Under the pieces are notes generated by a model. It made no database searches, was not told the DNA's origin, and saw nothing but the letters and a program-made list of their open reading frames with translations. DNA of 64,000 bases from Gemmatimonadota bacterium (GTDB lineage: Bacteria > Gemmatimonadota > Gemmatimonadetes > Gemmatimonadales > Gemmatimonadaceae): contig JADJRJ010000029.1 in the NCBI GenBank assembly GCA_016712265.1, positions 254,217 through 318,216 of the forward strand, in the 5' to 3' direction. Position 1 is the stretch's first letter; every line of letters begins with the position of its first letter. A program made the translations under genes and the position numbers. Shown here piece by piece: positions 19,767-28,879 of the stretch.

Positions 19767-20614
19767 GACACGTGCCGGATCTGTCGTCCGACGGAGATCG
19801 CGCTCCCGGCCACGCCAATCACCGCGCCGCCCAGGAGGCCAAGCATCGCGAGGCCTGGGGCGAAGAACTCGGTCTGGATGAAGTACTTGCTGATGACCAG
19901 GCTCGCGATCCATGTGAGGGCGAGCGCCAAGGCACCACCCAGGACCCCCTTGATGAATCCCTCGATGAGGAATGGGCGACGGATGAAGCCGTCGGTCGCT
20001 CCCACTAGTCGCATGATGGAGATCTCGCGGGCGCGGGCCATCACGGCCATGCGAATCGTCGCACTGATGATGATCACCGCGACGGCGGCAAAGGCCAGCC
20101 CGAGGATGATCCCGGCGGCCGTCGCGATGTTGCGGATCGTGTAGAGCTTCTGGATCCATTCGGCGCCAAAGCGCACGTCGTTCACGAAGTTGAACCCGCG
20201 AAGGCGTTGCGCCACCTCAGCCACCTTCACCGGGTCCCGGGATCCCTCACGCAGCTGAATGTCCAGCGAACCCGGCAGGAACCCGGCTTCGAAGACGTCC
20301 CGGAATTCCCTGAGCTCTTCGCGCGCCCGGTCGAGGGCCTGCTCCGGGCTCACGTACTCCACCCGCGCCACTTCCGGGTATGAGCCGATGACCTGCATGG
20401 CGTCGGCCACCGCTTCGGCACTGACCCCTTCCTCCAGGAATCCACGGATCTCAACGCGTGACTCCACTTGCTCGAGCGCACTTCGCAAGTTGATCGCCAC
20501 CAGCGAAAAGAGCCCAAAGGCAAACAGGGAAAAGGCGATCGTCGTGATGGACAGGACGGAGAGCATCGGGGCCCGCCGGAACCCGATCATCGCTTCTCGG
20601 AGCGCGAGGCTCAT
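19763..20614 (-). CDS. ftsX: Cell division ABC permease FtsX
   Basis: 283-residue inner-membrane protein with four transmembrane helices: one after a short cytoplasmic N-terminus (LSITTIAFSLFAFGLFSLVA) and three in the C-terminal half. A large periplasmic loop lies between the first two (about residues 50-170, with YPEVARVEYVSPEQAL), as in FtsX. It couples FtsE ATP hydrolysis to the EnvC-like activator encoded next. The start overlaps the ftsE stop and the stop overlaps the envC start, both at ATGA. Confidence 0.95.
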   Translation of the reverse strand: MSLALREAMIGFRRAPMLSVLSITTIAFSLFAFGLFSLVAINLRSALEQVESRVEIRGFLEEGVSAEAVADAMQVIGSYPEVARVEYVSPEQALDRAREELREFRDVFEAGFLPGSLDIQLREGSRDPVKVAEVAQRLRGFNFVNDVRFGAEWIQKLYTIRNIATAAGIILGLAFAAVAVIIISATIRMAVMARAREISIMRLVGATDGFIRRPFLIEGFIKGVLGGALALALTWIASLVISKYFIQTEFFAPGLAMLGLLGGAVIGVAGSAISVGRQIRHVS

Positions 20615-21306
20615 GGGGTGAGCTCCGGGGCGCGGCCCTTGTCGTCGTTCGTATCGTAGACCACCTGGCCGCGGTTGATCTCGAGCACGCGGAGGTTCTC
20701 GCGTTTCACGAGCTCCAGGTTGTGGGTGGCCATCACCACCGCTGTCCCGGCGGCATTGATCTCCCGCAGCAGCTGGAAGACGCCACGCGTGGCGCGGTCG
20801 TCGAGGTTCCCCGTCGGTTCGTCCGCGACGAGCACGAACGGGTCGTTCACGAGGGCGCGTGCGATCGCGACGCGTTGCTGTTCGCCACCACTCAGCTCCC
20901 GCGGCACGTTCGTCGCCTTGGACGCCAGCCCCACCTGCGTGAGCAGCCGGGCGACCTTGGGCCGGATCTTGTCGCGCGGAGTACCGATCACTTCCAGCGC
21001 AAACGCGACGTTGGCCTCAATACTCCGGTCCTCGAGGAGCCGGAAGTCCTGGAACACTACGCCCAGCTTGCGGCGTAGCAGCGAAATCGCCTTGCGCTTC
21101 ACCCCGGTGGAGTGCGTGCCGCTGACCATGACGTCTCCCTTGGTCGGCAGCTCGTCCATGTAGATGAGCTTGAGGATCGAGCTCTTCCCGGCACCACTCG
21201 GTCCCGTGAGGAAGACAAACTCGCCACGGTTGACGGCAAACGAGACGTCGTTGAGGGCGACGCCCGTGCGGGGGTATTCCTTGTGAACGTGCGAGAAACG
21301 AATCAC
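20611..21306 (-). CDS. ftsE: Cell division ABC transporter ATPase FtsE
   Basis: 231-residue ABC ATPase. Walker A is GPSGAGKSS, the Q-loop is VVFQDFRLL, the signature is LSGGEQQRVAIARAL and Walker B is LVADEPTGNLD, followed by the H-loop MATHN. The C-terminus is slightly longer than usual. It is first in an overlapping ftsE-ftsX-envC operon. About 95 nt separate it from the next upstream gene, which probably contains the operon promoter. Confidence 0.96.
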   Translation of the reverse strand: MIRFSHVHKEYPRTGVALNDVSFAVNRGEFVFLTGPSGAGKSSILKLIYMDELPTKGDVMVSGTHSTGVKRKAISLLRRKLGVVFQDFRLLEDRSIEANVAFALEVIGTPRDKIRPKVARLLTQVGLASKATNVPRELSGGEQQRVAIARALVNDPFVLVADEPTGNLDDRATRGVFQLLREINAAGTAVVMATHNLELVKRENLRVLEINRGQVVYDTNDDKGRAPELTP

Positions 21307-21400
21307 ACGACGGTCCGGTCGTTGCGAGGGTTCAGGCGAGCGAGGTCGCTCCCACCCTCGGACACTTTGACCGACGAAAAGGTAACGGGCCGCGGCGTGC

Positions 21401-21694
21401 TCAGGTCGGGGCGCGGGGCGGGGGACGCTTCTCGAGGCGGATCACCTCGGAGACGCTGACCCCGCTCACGTCGCGAATGACCACCGCCCCGCGAGGCACA
21501 GCGTCATCGTACCGGACCTCGACCATTTCCTTGCGTCGCGGGCCCACGAGGTACACGAGCTCCCCGTCCTCGATCAACCGGGCCACCGCTTCCTCGGTAC
21601 GCAGGCTGGCGAGCGGGCCGCGCTCCGGGTCGCCACGACGAGTGGCGACAAATCCCACCACATGGAGTGGCGGGGTGGAGCGCAGGAGGCTCAT
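21401..21694 (-). CDS. Small hypothetical protein (97 aa) at the end of the STAS/kinase operon
   Basis: The protein begins MSLLRSTPPLHVVGFVATRR. The ATG at 21694 overlaps the stop of the preceding gene (ATGA), so it is translationally coupled. The second half alternates hydrophobic residues (LVYLVGPRRKEMVEVRYDD, GAVVIRDVSG), suggesting a small beta-barrel. No family recognised. The context suggests an accessory role in the STAS/HATPase partner-switching module. Confidence 0.6.
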   Translation of the reverse strand: MSLLRSTPPLHVVGFVATRRGDPERGPLASLRTEEAVARLIEDGELVYLVGPRRKEMVEVRYDDAVPRGAVVIRDVSGVSVSEVIRLEKRPPPRAPT

Positions 21695-22251
21695 GAGGCC
21701 TGGGGGAGGGCCACCCGCCCGTCGTCGCGCCGCACGACCAATCGTCGTGACGAGAGCTGGCTCACGACTTCTTCCCACGGGACCAACGGCTCACCGAGTT
21801 CGTCCTCGATCTCCTGGACCTGCACCGACCCACGCTGGCGTACCACGTGCCAGGCACGACGGGCACCGTCGTCGAGGGTCCCCACGAGGTGCACGTTCCC
21901 CGACGGGTCCTGGACGAGGGCGGCGAGGTCGTAGCGCTCGAGGACCGCCTCGATAGCCTCGAGGTACGGCTCGTGGAGGCCACGGATCAGGAAGTACGTG
22001 CGCGGCCGACCGTCCGCCCGCTGCTGGGCATCCAGCAGCTTGCCGACGATCTCGTCGGCGCACGAAAAGTCGAGCAGCGTGACATGCGAAAAATCGATCA
22101 CCGTAACGTTGGGCTCGGGGAGCCCGACCAACGCCTCCTCGATGGCGCGACGCACGGTCGCACCCGTCGGACGGGTGACCAGGTTGGAATACAGCTCGCA
22201 GACCGTGCGGCGAAGCACGGAGCTGACGTCGATGGCGATGTGGTAGGTCAA
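21691..22251 (-). CDS. STAS-like (DUF4325-type) protein with C-terminal winged-helix-like region
   Basis: 186 residues. The N-terminal part contains TVIDFSHVTLLDFSCADEIV, which matches the core of STAS-like domains that act as anti-sigma antagonists or their relatives. The last 60 residues (RQRGSVQVQEIEDELGEPLV...RLVVRRDDGRVAL) look like a winged-helix DNA-binding fold. The start is TTG at 22251, overlapping the stop of the HATPase gene (TTGA). Its phosphorylatable Ser/Thr, if any, would be in DFSHVTLLDFS. It probably partners the upstream HATPase protein. Confidence 0.65.
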   Translation of the reverse strand: MTYHIAIDVSSVLRRTVCELYSNLVTRPTGATVRRAIEEALVGLPEPNVTVIDFSHVTLLDFSCADEIVGKLLDAQQRADGRPRTYFLIRGLHEPYLEAIEAVLERYDLAALVQDPSGNVHLVGTLDDGARRAWHVVRQRGSVQVQEIEDELGEPLVPWEEVVSQLSSRRLVVRRDDGRVALPQAS

Positions 22252-23138
22252 CCCTTGGCCACCCGTTCCGGAATCGTGATTTGCACCTGAGATCCGGGGA
22301 AGGGCGCGAGCCCTTCCCGGAGCGCGATATCCTCGTCCCACGATGGGATGAGCGCAATCCGTGCTGTGCCGCTGCGGATGGCCAGCTTGCCATCCCATTT
22401 TCCCACGTACCGTCGGACGCCGGCGAGTCCCTGGCCGCGGCCCGGGTCCCGAAAGCGACTGACGCCACGCAACATCGCGTCTTCGAGTGCCATCCCGTCG
22501 TCCCAACGGTCGCTGAGCTTGCGGCCCTGCGCTGACTCCAGCGAGCGCCGAAACCCGATTCCGCCGTCGCAGACGGCGATCACCACGACCCGTCGCCCCA
22601 ACCGCTGGCGGTACCGATAGGTCTGCACCGCCACCCACCCGGTCGTCTGGGCGTGCTCGACGATGTTCTGGCAAACTTCAGAAAGCGTCATGGCAAACCG
22701 CATCGTCGCCATCGGGTCCAGGTGCAACTCGTTGACGAGGATCGTCTGCGCCTTCGACTGGATCTTTTCCACCACTTCGTGCACGTCATCGCTCTTCGCG
22801 ACCGGCGTGATCTCGAGCAGTACCTGCGACTCCCCGGCGTGGCCGCGTGGCCGCGGGACGTGGCCGTGCATCTCGAAGACGCGCTCGGCGTGTTCATAGA
22901 AGCCGGCCCGTTGCCAGTAGCTCGCCGTCTCCTCGGTCTCGGGCCCAGCGAACGAGGCCCGCTCCGCGCGCGACTGCGCGATGGTGAGCAAGGCCGTCAG
23001 TCCATACGGCGATGCCCATCGCGTGTGACGCGCATCCACGAGCACCTTCTGGTCCGCGGGAAGCGGCGCCAGCTGGTCCAGCACCGTTTCAAGGGTCTGG
23101 TCGTCGAGGGATGGTGGAACGGTGATGACCGTTGTCAC
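22248..23138 (-). CDS. STAS-HATPase fusion, anti-sigma-factor-type regulatory kinase
   Basis: 296 residues. The first 85 (QKVLVDARHTRWASPYGLTA) resemble a STAS fold. The C-terminal part is a GHKL ATPase of the RsbW type: N-box LSEVCQNIVEHA, G1 box CDGGIGF and the glycine-rich GRGQGLAGVRR. Such proteins sequester sigma factors and phosphorylate antagonist proteins. It starts with GTG overlapping the PfkB kinase stop (GTGA) and is followed by a STAS-like gene, giving the components of a partner switch. No sigma factor gene is nearby. Confidence 0.75.
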   Translation of the reverse strand: MTTVITVPPSLDDQTLETVLDQLAPLPADQKVLVDARHTRWASPYGLTALLTIAQSRAERASFAGPETEETASYWQRAGFYEHAERVFEMHGHVPRPRGHAGESQVLLEITPVAKSDDVHEVVEKIQSKAQTILVNELHLDPMATMRFAMTLSEVCQNIVEHAQTTGWVAVQTYRYRQRLGRRVVVIAVCDGGIGFRRSLESAQGRKLSDRWDDGMALEDAMLRGVSRFRDPGRGQGLAGVRRYVGKWDGKLAIRSGTARIALIPSWDEDIALREGLAPFPGSQVQITIPERVAKG

Positions 23139-24109
23139 GTGGGGATCAACTCGCCGCGAAGATGGTGCGCAAGCCCGGAGGCTCCATGGAACTCGACGTT
23201 GCGCGCCGCGGCCGTGTGGGCGGTGTGTAACGCGACCGAAAACGTATCACCACAGAGCAGTCGCGAGAAGAGTGTGGCACCAAACACATCACCGCATCCC
23301 GTGGGGTCGCCATCTGTCCCCTTGACACGCGCCGCGTGCGCGTGCACTAGCGCCGTTTGCACTGGCCCCGACACAAAGGCGGCACGATCGCGTGTCGCGA
23401 GGTCGGACAGCCGCGAGAAGTGTGGCGCATTCACGAACACCGCACCGCGTGCACCGAGCGTGACGATCAACGACGTCACCCCCGCATTCATCGCGCGGGC
23501 GGCGAGCGCCATCGGGTCGTCGGCCATCATCCGCATCTCCTCCTCGTTCACCTGGAGCAGGTCCATACAGCGCAGCCAGCCATCGACGTTGGGGATCGGC
23601 TCCCACGTGCGCAACCCATCGGGCTGCACGGCGAGGAACAGCGAATGCAGGTCGCAGTAGATCGGCCCGCGAAAGTGCTGCCGGATCAATTGCATCACCT
23701 CGAGGTCCAGCTCGAAGCCGCTCAGGAGGTTCACGTAGAGCGCGTCGAGGTCCGCGAGGAGCGGCTTGAGGCCGAGCCAGTGCCACGGTGGCACGCCGCC
23801 GGTCAAGACCTCGGAACGGCGCTCGTCATCCAGGTAGCGCAGTGTCACCCGGTTGTTAGGCTGCTCGACCTCGATCGGGTGGGCGTCTGGGGCCACCCGC
23901 CGCAACGTGCGCAGGAACTGGCACGCGCGTGGCCACAGATCGCGCCCGACTTTGGCCAGCGGGACCACCTGCCAGTCACTAGTCAGCGCGGCGTCAAACC
24001 CGGAGAGCGCGTAGGTCACCCCCCCCCATTCCTCCACGGGGCGACGCCCCGGGTCTCGTCCGTGGATGATGTCCCACACGAACGAGCCAATCACCCCGAC
24101 CCGCTTCAC
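23135..24109 (-). CDS. PfkB/ribokinase-family carbohydrate kinase
   Basis: 324 residues. The N-terminal strand VGVIGSFVWDII is followed by GGVTYALSGFDAAL, a divergent form of the sugar-binding GG motif. The C-terminal ATP and catalytic-base motif is GDPTGCGDVFGATLF (family GAGD replaced by GCGD, catalytic Asp kept). The substrate is not predictable. The GTG start at 24109 overlaps the ROK kinase stop, and its own stop overlaps the STAS-HATPase start, so the kinase sits inside a chain of coupled genes. Confidence 0.85.
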   Translation of the reverse strand: MKRVGVIGSFVWDIIHGRDPGRRPVEEWGGVTYALSGFDAALTSDWQVVPLAKVGRDLWPRACQFLRTLRRVAPDAHPIEVEQPNNRVTLRYLDDERRSEVLTGGVPPWHWLGLKPLLADLDALYVNLLSGFELDLEVMQLIRQHFRGPIYCDLHSLFLAVQPDGLRTWEPIPNVDGWLRCMDLLQVNEEEMRMMADDPMALAARAMNAGVTSLIVTLGARGAVFVNAPHFSRLSDLATRDRAAFVSGPVQTALVHAHAARVKGTDGDPTGCGDVFGATLFSRLLCGDTFSVALHTAHTAAARNVEFHGASGLAHHLRGELIPT

Positions 24110-25107
24110 ACCGCGCCGAGGGCCTGTTGCCGAAACGTCGCCACCGCGCCCACCACGCCGGCCGTCCCTGGCAGGGACCCCGGCACAATGCGGCAAGCTT
24201 CCACCGCCGCGCGAAACGCCCGCCGCCGCACCTCGCGTCGCATCGGCTCGAACAGTGAATCCCCGGCCTGCGTCACCCCACCCGCGATGACGACGACATC
24301 GGGGTTGAAGATGTTCAACAAGTTGGCGATCCCCGTGCCGAGGAATCGGGCGGTCTCGCGCACCACATCGAGCGCCGTGTCATCCCCTGCCTGGGCGGCG
24401 GCATACACCGTCGCGGCGGTGAGAATGGACAGGTCGCCGTTCACCATGGCGTAGAGCCGCGACGACGTGTCGTCGCCCATGGCCTCGCGCGCTCGATCCG
24501 CGATCGACGGCCCGGACGCATACGCCTCCAGGCACCCATAGTTGCCGCACTTGCAGCGTCGGCCCGTCAGGTCGATGGTCGTATGCCCGATCTCTCCTGC
24601 GACGTCGGAGACGCCGTGGTACAGTCGGCCGTCCAGGATCAGCCCGCCGCCAATCCCTGTCCCGATCGTCATGCCAACCACGTTGCGCCCCCCGCGGGCC
24701 GCGCCGAGCCACCATTCTCCCAGCGTCGCGCAATTGGCGTCATTGTCCAGCGTGGCCTGCAGTCCAACCCGCTCGGCGATCACCGCACGCAGTGGAAAGT
24801 TGGTCCATCCAAGGTTCGGCGTCGTGAGCACCACCCCGGCCTCCCGATCGAGCGGGCCCGGGGCGCCCACCCCCACGCCGAGGCATGCCGACCGCTTGGC
24901 TCCGGTGGCCGCAATTGTCTCGGCAATCACGGTGTCGATCATCCGCACCATGCGGTCCACCACGGCGTCTGCCCCCTGACCCGACCGGGTAGGCTCGGAA
25001 CGCATCGCGTACTCCCGCGATCCGTCTTCGCTCAAAGAGCCGACCACGATGTTGGTGCCGCCGAGGTCGACACCCACGATGAACTTCCCGGCTTTGCGGC
25101 TTGTCAT
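24106..25107 (-). CDS. ROK-family sugar kinase (glucokinase-like)
   Basis: 333 residues. The ATP-binding DLGGTNIVVG opens the protein. The catalytic region reads LDNDANCATLGEW, then TIGTGIGGGLILDG and the ROK zinc motif CKCGNYGCLEAYASG. Absence of an N-terminal helix-turn-helix argues for a kinase rather than a NagC/XylR repressor. It would phosphorylate glucose or a related hexose in the cytosol. It is part of the overlapping chain with the PfkB kinase and partner-switch genes downstream. Confidence 0.92.
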   Translation of the reverse strand: MTSRKAGKFIVGVDLGGTNIVVGSLSEDGSREYAMRSEPTRSGQGADAVVDRMVRMIDTVIAETIAATGAKRSACLGVGVGAPGPLDREAGVVLTTPNLGWTNFPLRAVIAERVGLQATLDNDANCATLGEWWLGAARGGRNVVGMTIGTGIGGGLILDGRLYHGVSDVAGEIGHTTIDLTGRRCKCGNYGCLEAYASGPSIADRAREAMGDDTSSRLYAMVNGDLSILTAATVYAAAQAGDDTALDVVRETARFLGTGIANLLNIFNPDVVVIAGGVTQAGDSLFEPMRREVRRRAFRAAVEACRIVPGSLPGTAGVVGAVATFRQQALGAV

Positions 25108-25155
25108 CCGTCGAAGTGAAGGGCAGGGACGCGCGCGGAACGCGCTGGCCCCAAT

Positions 25156-25941
25156 CTAGCCGATCACGCCGAGAGAGCGAGCGATCACCATGGCTCCGAG
25201 CACGAGGATGAGCACGGCGAACCCCTGCTTGATGCGCCGCTGTGGCACATACCGAACAAGACGTGTCCCGGCGAGCGCCCCGAGCGCCGCCACACCGGTA
25301 AACGCGCTGACGAGGGGCCAATCGATCGCCACCGTCCCAACGTAGCCAACGAATCCCGCCAGGGCGTTCATCGTGATGATCAGGAGGGACGACCCCACGG
25401 CGACCTTCACGGGCACCCGTGCGAGGATCACGAGCGCCGGCACAATCACGAAGCCGCCGCCAGCACCGATCAGCGACGTCAGCATCCCGACGCCCAGGGC
25501 CTGGGCGCCGAGCAGGGGCGAAAACACTGGGCGGAGCTCCTCGACCGGGGCGTCGCGCGCGGGCGTGCGGGCGGCGTCCCTGAGCATCAACACGGCCGCG
25601 GTCAGCGCGAATGCCATGAACAGTCCGAGCTGCACGCGTTCGGGCACGAGGTGCGCCAGGCGTGCAGTGACGAAGGCTCCCAGCATCGCGAAACCGCCGA
25701 ACGGCAGGGCGATGCGGGGACTGACGGTTCCCTGTCGCCAGTGACCCAGAAAGCCGACGAAGGCCGCCATACCCACCACGGCCAGGCTCATCGCCACCGC
25801 GGGTTTGGTCGGGACCTGAAAGACATAGAGGAAAATCGGGAGCGCCAGGATCGATCCGCCGCCTCCGAGCAGTCCCAGCACCACGCCAACGGCAAGGGGA
25901 AGGAGGAGCCCGGCGATTCCGTGGGCGAGCAGTGCGGTCAC
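25156..25941 (-). CDS. TSUP (TauE/SafE) family permease
   Basis: 261-residue inner-membrane protein with eight or so transmembrane helices. It carries two related halves, each with a glycine-rich hydrophobic signature: GVVLGLLGGGGSILALPIF and GMLTSLIGAGGGFVIVPAL. Members export or import small sulfur-containing or organic anions. The GTG at 25941 overlaps the glycosyltransferase stop (GTGA) and removes an upstream non-hydrophobic stretch. The substrate is unknown. Confidence 0.88.
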   Translation of the reverse strand: MTALLAHGIAGLLLPLAVGVVLGLLGGGGSILALPIFLYVFQVPTKPAVAMSLAVVGMAAFVGFLGHWRQGTVSPRIALPFGGFAMLGAFVTARLAHLVPERVQLGLFMAFALTAAVLMLRDAARTPARDAPVEELRPVFSPLLGAQALGVGMLTSLIGAGGGFVIVPALVILARVPVKVAVGSSLLIITMNALAGFVGYVGTVAIDWPLVSAFTGVAALGALAGTRLVRYVPQRRIKQGFAVLILVLGAMVIARSLGVIG

Positions 25942-26939
25942 GCCGTCACCCGGGCGAGCGCGTCCACGACCTGGGGCACCGTCACTTCGGTCATGCAACG
26001 AAAGTGGCCCAACGGACAGGTCGGTGGCCCGTGTCGGTGACACGGTCGGCAGGTGAGCGTGCGGTGCTCCACGACGACGTGGCGTGTCGCGAGCGGGCCA
26101 AAGCCGAAGCTTGGTGACGTCGGCCCGAAGATCGCCACCGTTGGTGTGTCCGTGGCCGTGGCCAGGTGGAGCGGCAGTGAATCGTTGGTGACAACCGCGC
26201 GACAGCGACCGATGAGGGCGGCCGACGCCAGCAGGGGGAGCCGTCCCGTGGCATCGATGGCGTGCGGGGCTGCCGCCACCACCTCGGCGGCGAGGGCCGC
26301 GTCATCGCGCGACCCGATCACCACGGGACGCAGCCCACGCAGTGCGCCGGCCAGTTCGGCGTAGTGGGGCCAGCGCTTGGTTCCCCAGATGCTGCCCGGG
26401 GCGAGGGCCACCAGCGGTTCGTGCAACGCGCCCTGCGATTGCAGCAAGGATTCAGCCGCCGCGAGGTCGGTCCCGGCAGGCATGAGGTGCGGCCGCAGGT
26501 CATCGGCCGTCGGGGGCATGTCTCCCGCGAGCCGCCAGAGCCGCTCGGCGTGGTGCATGCCCTCAGGCGTGCTGAGGGCTGTCGTGTACCAGATGCGCCC
26601 GGTCGACGTGGCCAGGCCCACGCGATGGTGGTAGCCAGCGGCGCGGGCCAGGGCGCCGGTCCGGTGCGAGCCCTGGGCGAGGTAGGCGACGGCGTCCCCG
26701 GCATGCGTGGACAGCGCGTTCGCCATCCGAACAAACCCGCCAATGCCGGCATCGGCGCCGCGCTTGTCGTACACCACCAGGCGCGCCACATCGGGATGCC
26801 CCTGGAGCAGGGCGGCGGCGCCGGGGGTGGTCACCACGGTGACCGGTCCCCGTTGGGCCAGGCGCCGCACCAACGGGGTCGTTAGCACCACGTCGCCGAG
26901 GAACGACGTCTGAATCACCAGGGACGGGGTGGCGCGCAT
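25938..26939 (-). CDS. Glycosyltransferase family 9 (heptosyltransferase-like)
   Basis: 333 residues. The N-terminus SLVIQTSFLGDVVLTTPL is the GT9 opening motif; APGSIWGTKRWP and the C-terminal TNDSLPLHLATATDTPTVAIFGPTSP form the nucleotide-sugar site. The family transfers ADP-heptose or related sugars to lipopolysaccharide core at the inner face of the inner membrane. GGGAG precedes the ATG. A cysteine-rich tail (CRPCHRHGPPTCPLGHFRC) follows the active site, a common GT9 feature. Confidence 0.9.
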   Translation of the reverse strand: MRATPSLVIQTSFLGDVVLTTPLVRRLAQRGPVTVVTTPGAAALLQGHPDVARLVVYDKRGADAGIGGFVRMANALSTHAGDAVAYLAQGSHRTGALARAAGYHHRVGLATSTGRIWYTTALSTPEGMHHAERLWRLAGDMPPTADDLRPHLMPAGTDLAAAESLLQSQGALHEPLVALAPGSIWGTKRWPHYAELAGALRGLRPVVIGSRDDAALAAEVVAAAPHAIDATGRLPLLASAALIGRCRAVVTNDSLPLHLATATDTPTVAIFGPTSPSFGFGPLATRHVVVEHRTLTCRPCHRHGPPTCPLGHFRCMTEVTVPQVVDALARVTA

Positions 26940-26977
26940 GTGCGGGGAATCTCCCGTCGCTGACGCCGGCGCGCCAG

Positions 26978-28774
26978 TTAGTCGACCTGCAAGACCGCCA
27001 GGAAGGCCTCCTGCGGGATTTCGACACTCCCCACGCTCTTCATGCGCTTCTTGCCTTCCTTCTGCTTCTCCAGGAGCTTGCGCTTGCGCGAGATGTCGCC
27101 GCCATAACATTTCGCGAGCACGTCCTTGCGCAGGGCTTTCACCGTGGTCCGGGCAATGATCTTCGTGCCGATCGCCGCCTGGATGATCACCTCGAAGAGC
27201 TGGCGCGGGATCAACTCCTTCAACTTGTCGGCGATCTTGCGCCCCCAGTCGTAGGACTTGTCCGTGTGGATGATCACGGAGAACGCGTCCAGCACGTCGC
27301 CGTTGATCAGCATGTCGAGCTTCACGAGCTTCCCCGGCCGGTAGTCGGCCATCTCGTAGTCGAGCGAGGCGTAGCCGCGGGAGATCGTCTTGAGTCGGTC
27401 GTAGAAGTCGAGGATGATCTCGGCGAGCGGAAACTCCCAGTCAAACTCGACGCGCGTGGTGTCGATGTACCGCATCCCGTTGTACACCCCCCGACGTTCG
27501 GTCCCCAGCGTCATGATCGGGCCGATGTACTCCGTCGGTGAGACGATGCGCGCTTTCACATACGGCTCCTCGATCCGCTCGATTTCTGCGGGGGCGGGGA
27601 GCTTCGCGGGGTTTTCGATCAACGCCATTTCGCCGTCCGTGCGATACACGTGGTATTCCACGTTCGGCACGGTGGTGACGAGGTCGAGGTTGAACTCGCG
27701 TTCGAGGCGCTCCTGCACGATCTCCATGTGCAGGAGGCCGAGGAACCCGCAACGGAAGCCGAAGCCGAGGGCGGTGGAGGTCTCGGGTTCGTAGTTGAGG
27801 GAGGCGTCGTTGAGCTTGAGCTTGGAGAGCGCGTCGCGCAGGGCCTCGTACTGCGTGGTCTCCGTCGGGTAGATCCCGGCGAACACCATCGAGTGCACGT
27901 CCTTGTAGCCGGGCAGGGGCTCCGGGGCCTTGTTGACCGCGTCGAAGATGGTGTCGCCGGCGCGCGTCTCCTGCACCGTGCGGACGTTGGCCAGGACGTA
28001 CCCAACTTCGCCGGCGGTGAGCACCTCGGCCTTCACCTGGCGGAGCTGCAGGTACCCCACCTCGCTCACCTCATACTGGGCATCGTTTGCCCCAAAGGTG
28101 ATCTTCATCCCGGGCTTGATCGCCCCGTCCACCACGCGGATCGACGGGATGGCGCCGCGATACCGATCGTAATACGAGTCGAAGATCAGGGCCCGCAGTG
28201 GGGCGTCGGGCTCGCCCTTCGGCGGAGGCACGCGCTTGACAATGGCCTCCAGCAGGGCGGGGATGCCCAGGCCTTCCTTGGCGCTCACCAGGAGGATGTC
28301 GTCCGGGTCCACGCCGATCAGGTCGTGCACCTCCTGCTTGCGGCGCTCGGGTTCTGCGCCCGGCAGGTCGATCTTGTTCAGGACCGGGATGATCTCCAGT
28401 CCGGCGTCCAGGGCGAGGAACAGGTTGGACAGCGTCTGCGCCTGGATGCCCTGCGACGCATCAACGACCAGAATGGCCCCCTCGCAGGCGGCCAGCGATC
28501 GCGACACCTCGTAGGTAAAGTCGACGTGCCCGGGGGTGTCGATGAGGTTCAACTCGTACGACTGTCCGCTCGGAGCGGTGTACCCCATCCGGACCGCGTT
28601 CAGCTTGATGGTGATGCCGCGTTCCCGCTCGAGGTCGAGCGTGTCCAGTACCTGGGCCTTCATCGCGCGCTTCTCCAGCGTCGCCGTCGCCTCGATGAGC
28701 CGGTCGGCAAGGGTCGACTTGCCGTGGTCGATGTGGGCGACGATGCAAAAGTTGCGAATCTGGTCGAGCTTCAC
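26978..28774 (-). CDS. lepA: Elongation factor 4 (LepA)
   Basis: 598-residue ribosomal GTPase that can back-translocate stalled ribosomes. G1 is AHIDHGKST near the N-terminus; DTPGHVDF (G3) and NKIDLPGA (G4) follow, and the LepA-specific C-terminal domain ends in KLLEKQKEGKKRMKSVG. The GTG at 28774 gives exactly the family length and removes an upstream extension that runs into the terminator region. A 38-nt gap separates it from the glycosyltransferase downstream. Confidence 0.97.
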   Translation of the reverse strand: MKLDQIRNFCIVAHIDHGKSTLADRLIEATATLEKRAMKAQVLDTLDLERERGITIKLNAVRMGYTAPSGQSYELNLIDTPGHVDFTYEVSRSLAACEGAILVVDASQGIQAQTLSNLFLALDAGLEIIPVLNKIDLPGAEPERRKQEVHDLIGVDPDDILLVSAKEGLGIPALLEAIVKRVPPPKGEPDAPLRALIFDSYYDRYRGAIPSIRVVDGAIKPGMKITFGANDAQYEVSEVGYLQLRQVKAEVLTAGEVGYVLANVRTVQETRAGDTIFDAVNKAPEPLPGYKDVHSMVFAGIYPTETTQYEALRDALSKLKLNDASLNYEPETSTALGFGFRCGFLGLLHMEIVQERLEREFNLDLVTTVPNVEYHVYRTDGEMALIENPAKLPAPAEIERIEEPYVKARIVSPTEYIGPIMTLGTERRGVYNGMRYIDTTRVEFDWEFPLAEIILDFYDRLKTISRGYASLDYEMADYRPGKLVKLDMLINGDVLDAFSVIIHTDKSYDWGRKIADKLKELIPRQLFEVIIQAAIGTKIIARTTVKALRKDVLAKCYGGDISRKRKLLEKQKEGKKRMKSVGSVEIPQEAFLAVLQVD

Positions 28775-28820
28775 GAGTAGCCTGCGGTGCGGGGACTTGG
28801 GACAGCCCACCAATCTAGCA

Positions 28821-28855
28821 GAAGGGGTCCCGCGCGTTCAGCGCAGGACCCCTTC
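28821..28855 (-). terminator. Strong hairpin between the secreted low-complexity gene and lepA
   Basis: Perfect 10-bp arms, GAAGGGGTCC (28821-28830) and GGACCCCTTC (28846-28855), with a 15-nt loop. It lies 25 nt past the stop of the minus-strand gene at 28880 and upstream of lepA. There is no run of T, so termination efficiency is uncertain. Confidence 0.6.
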
Positions 28856-28879
28856 GTCGCCCGAATGGCGATGTTGCAG

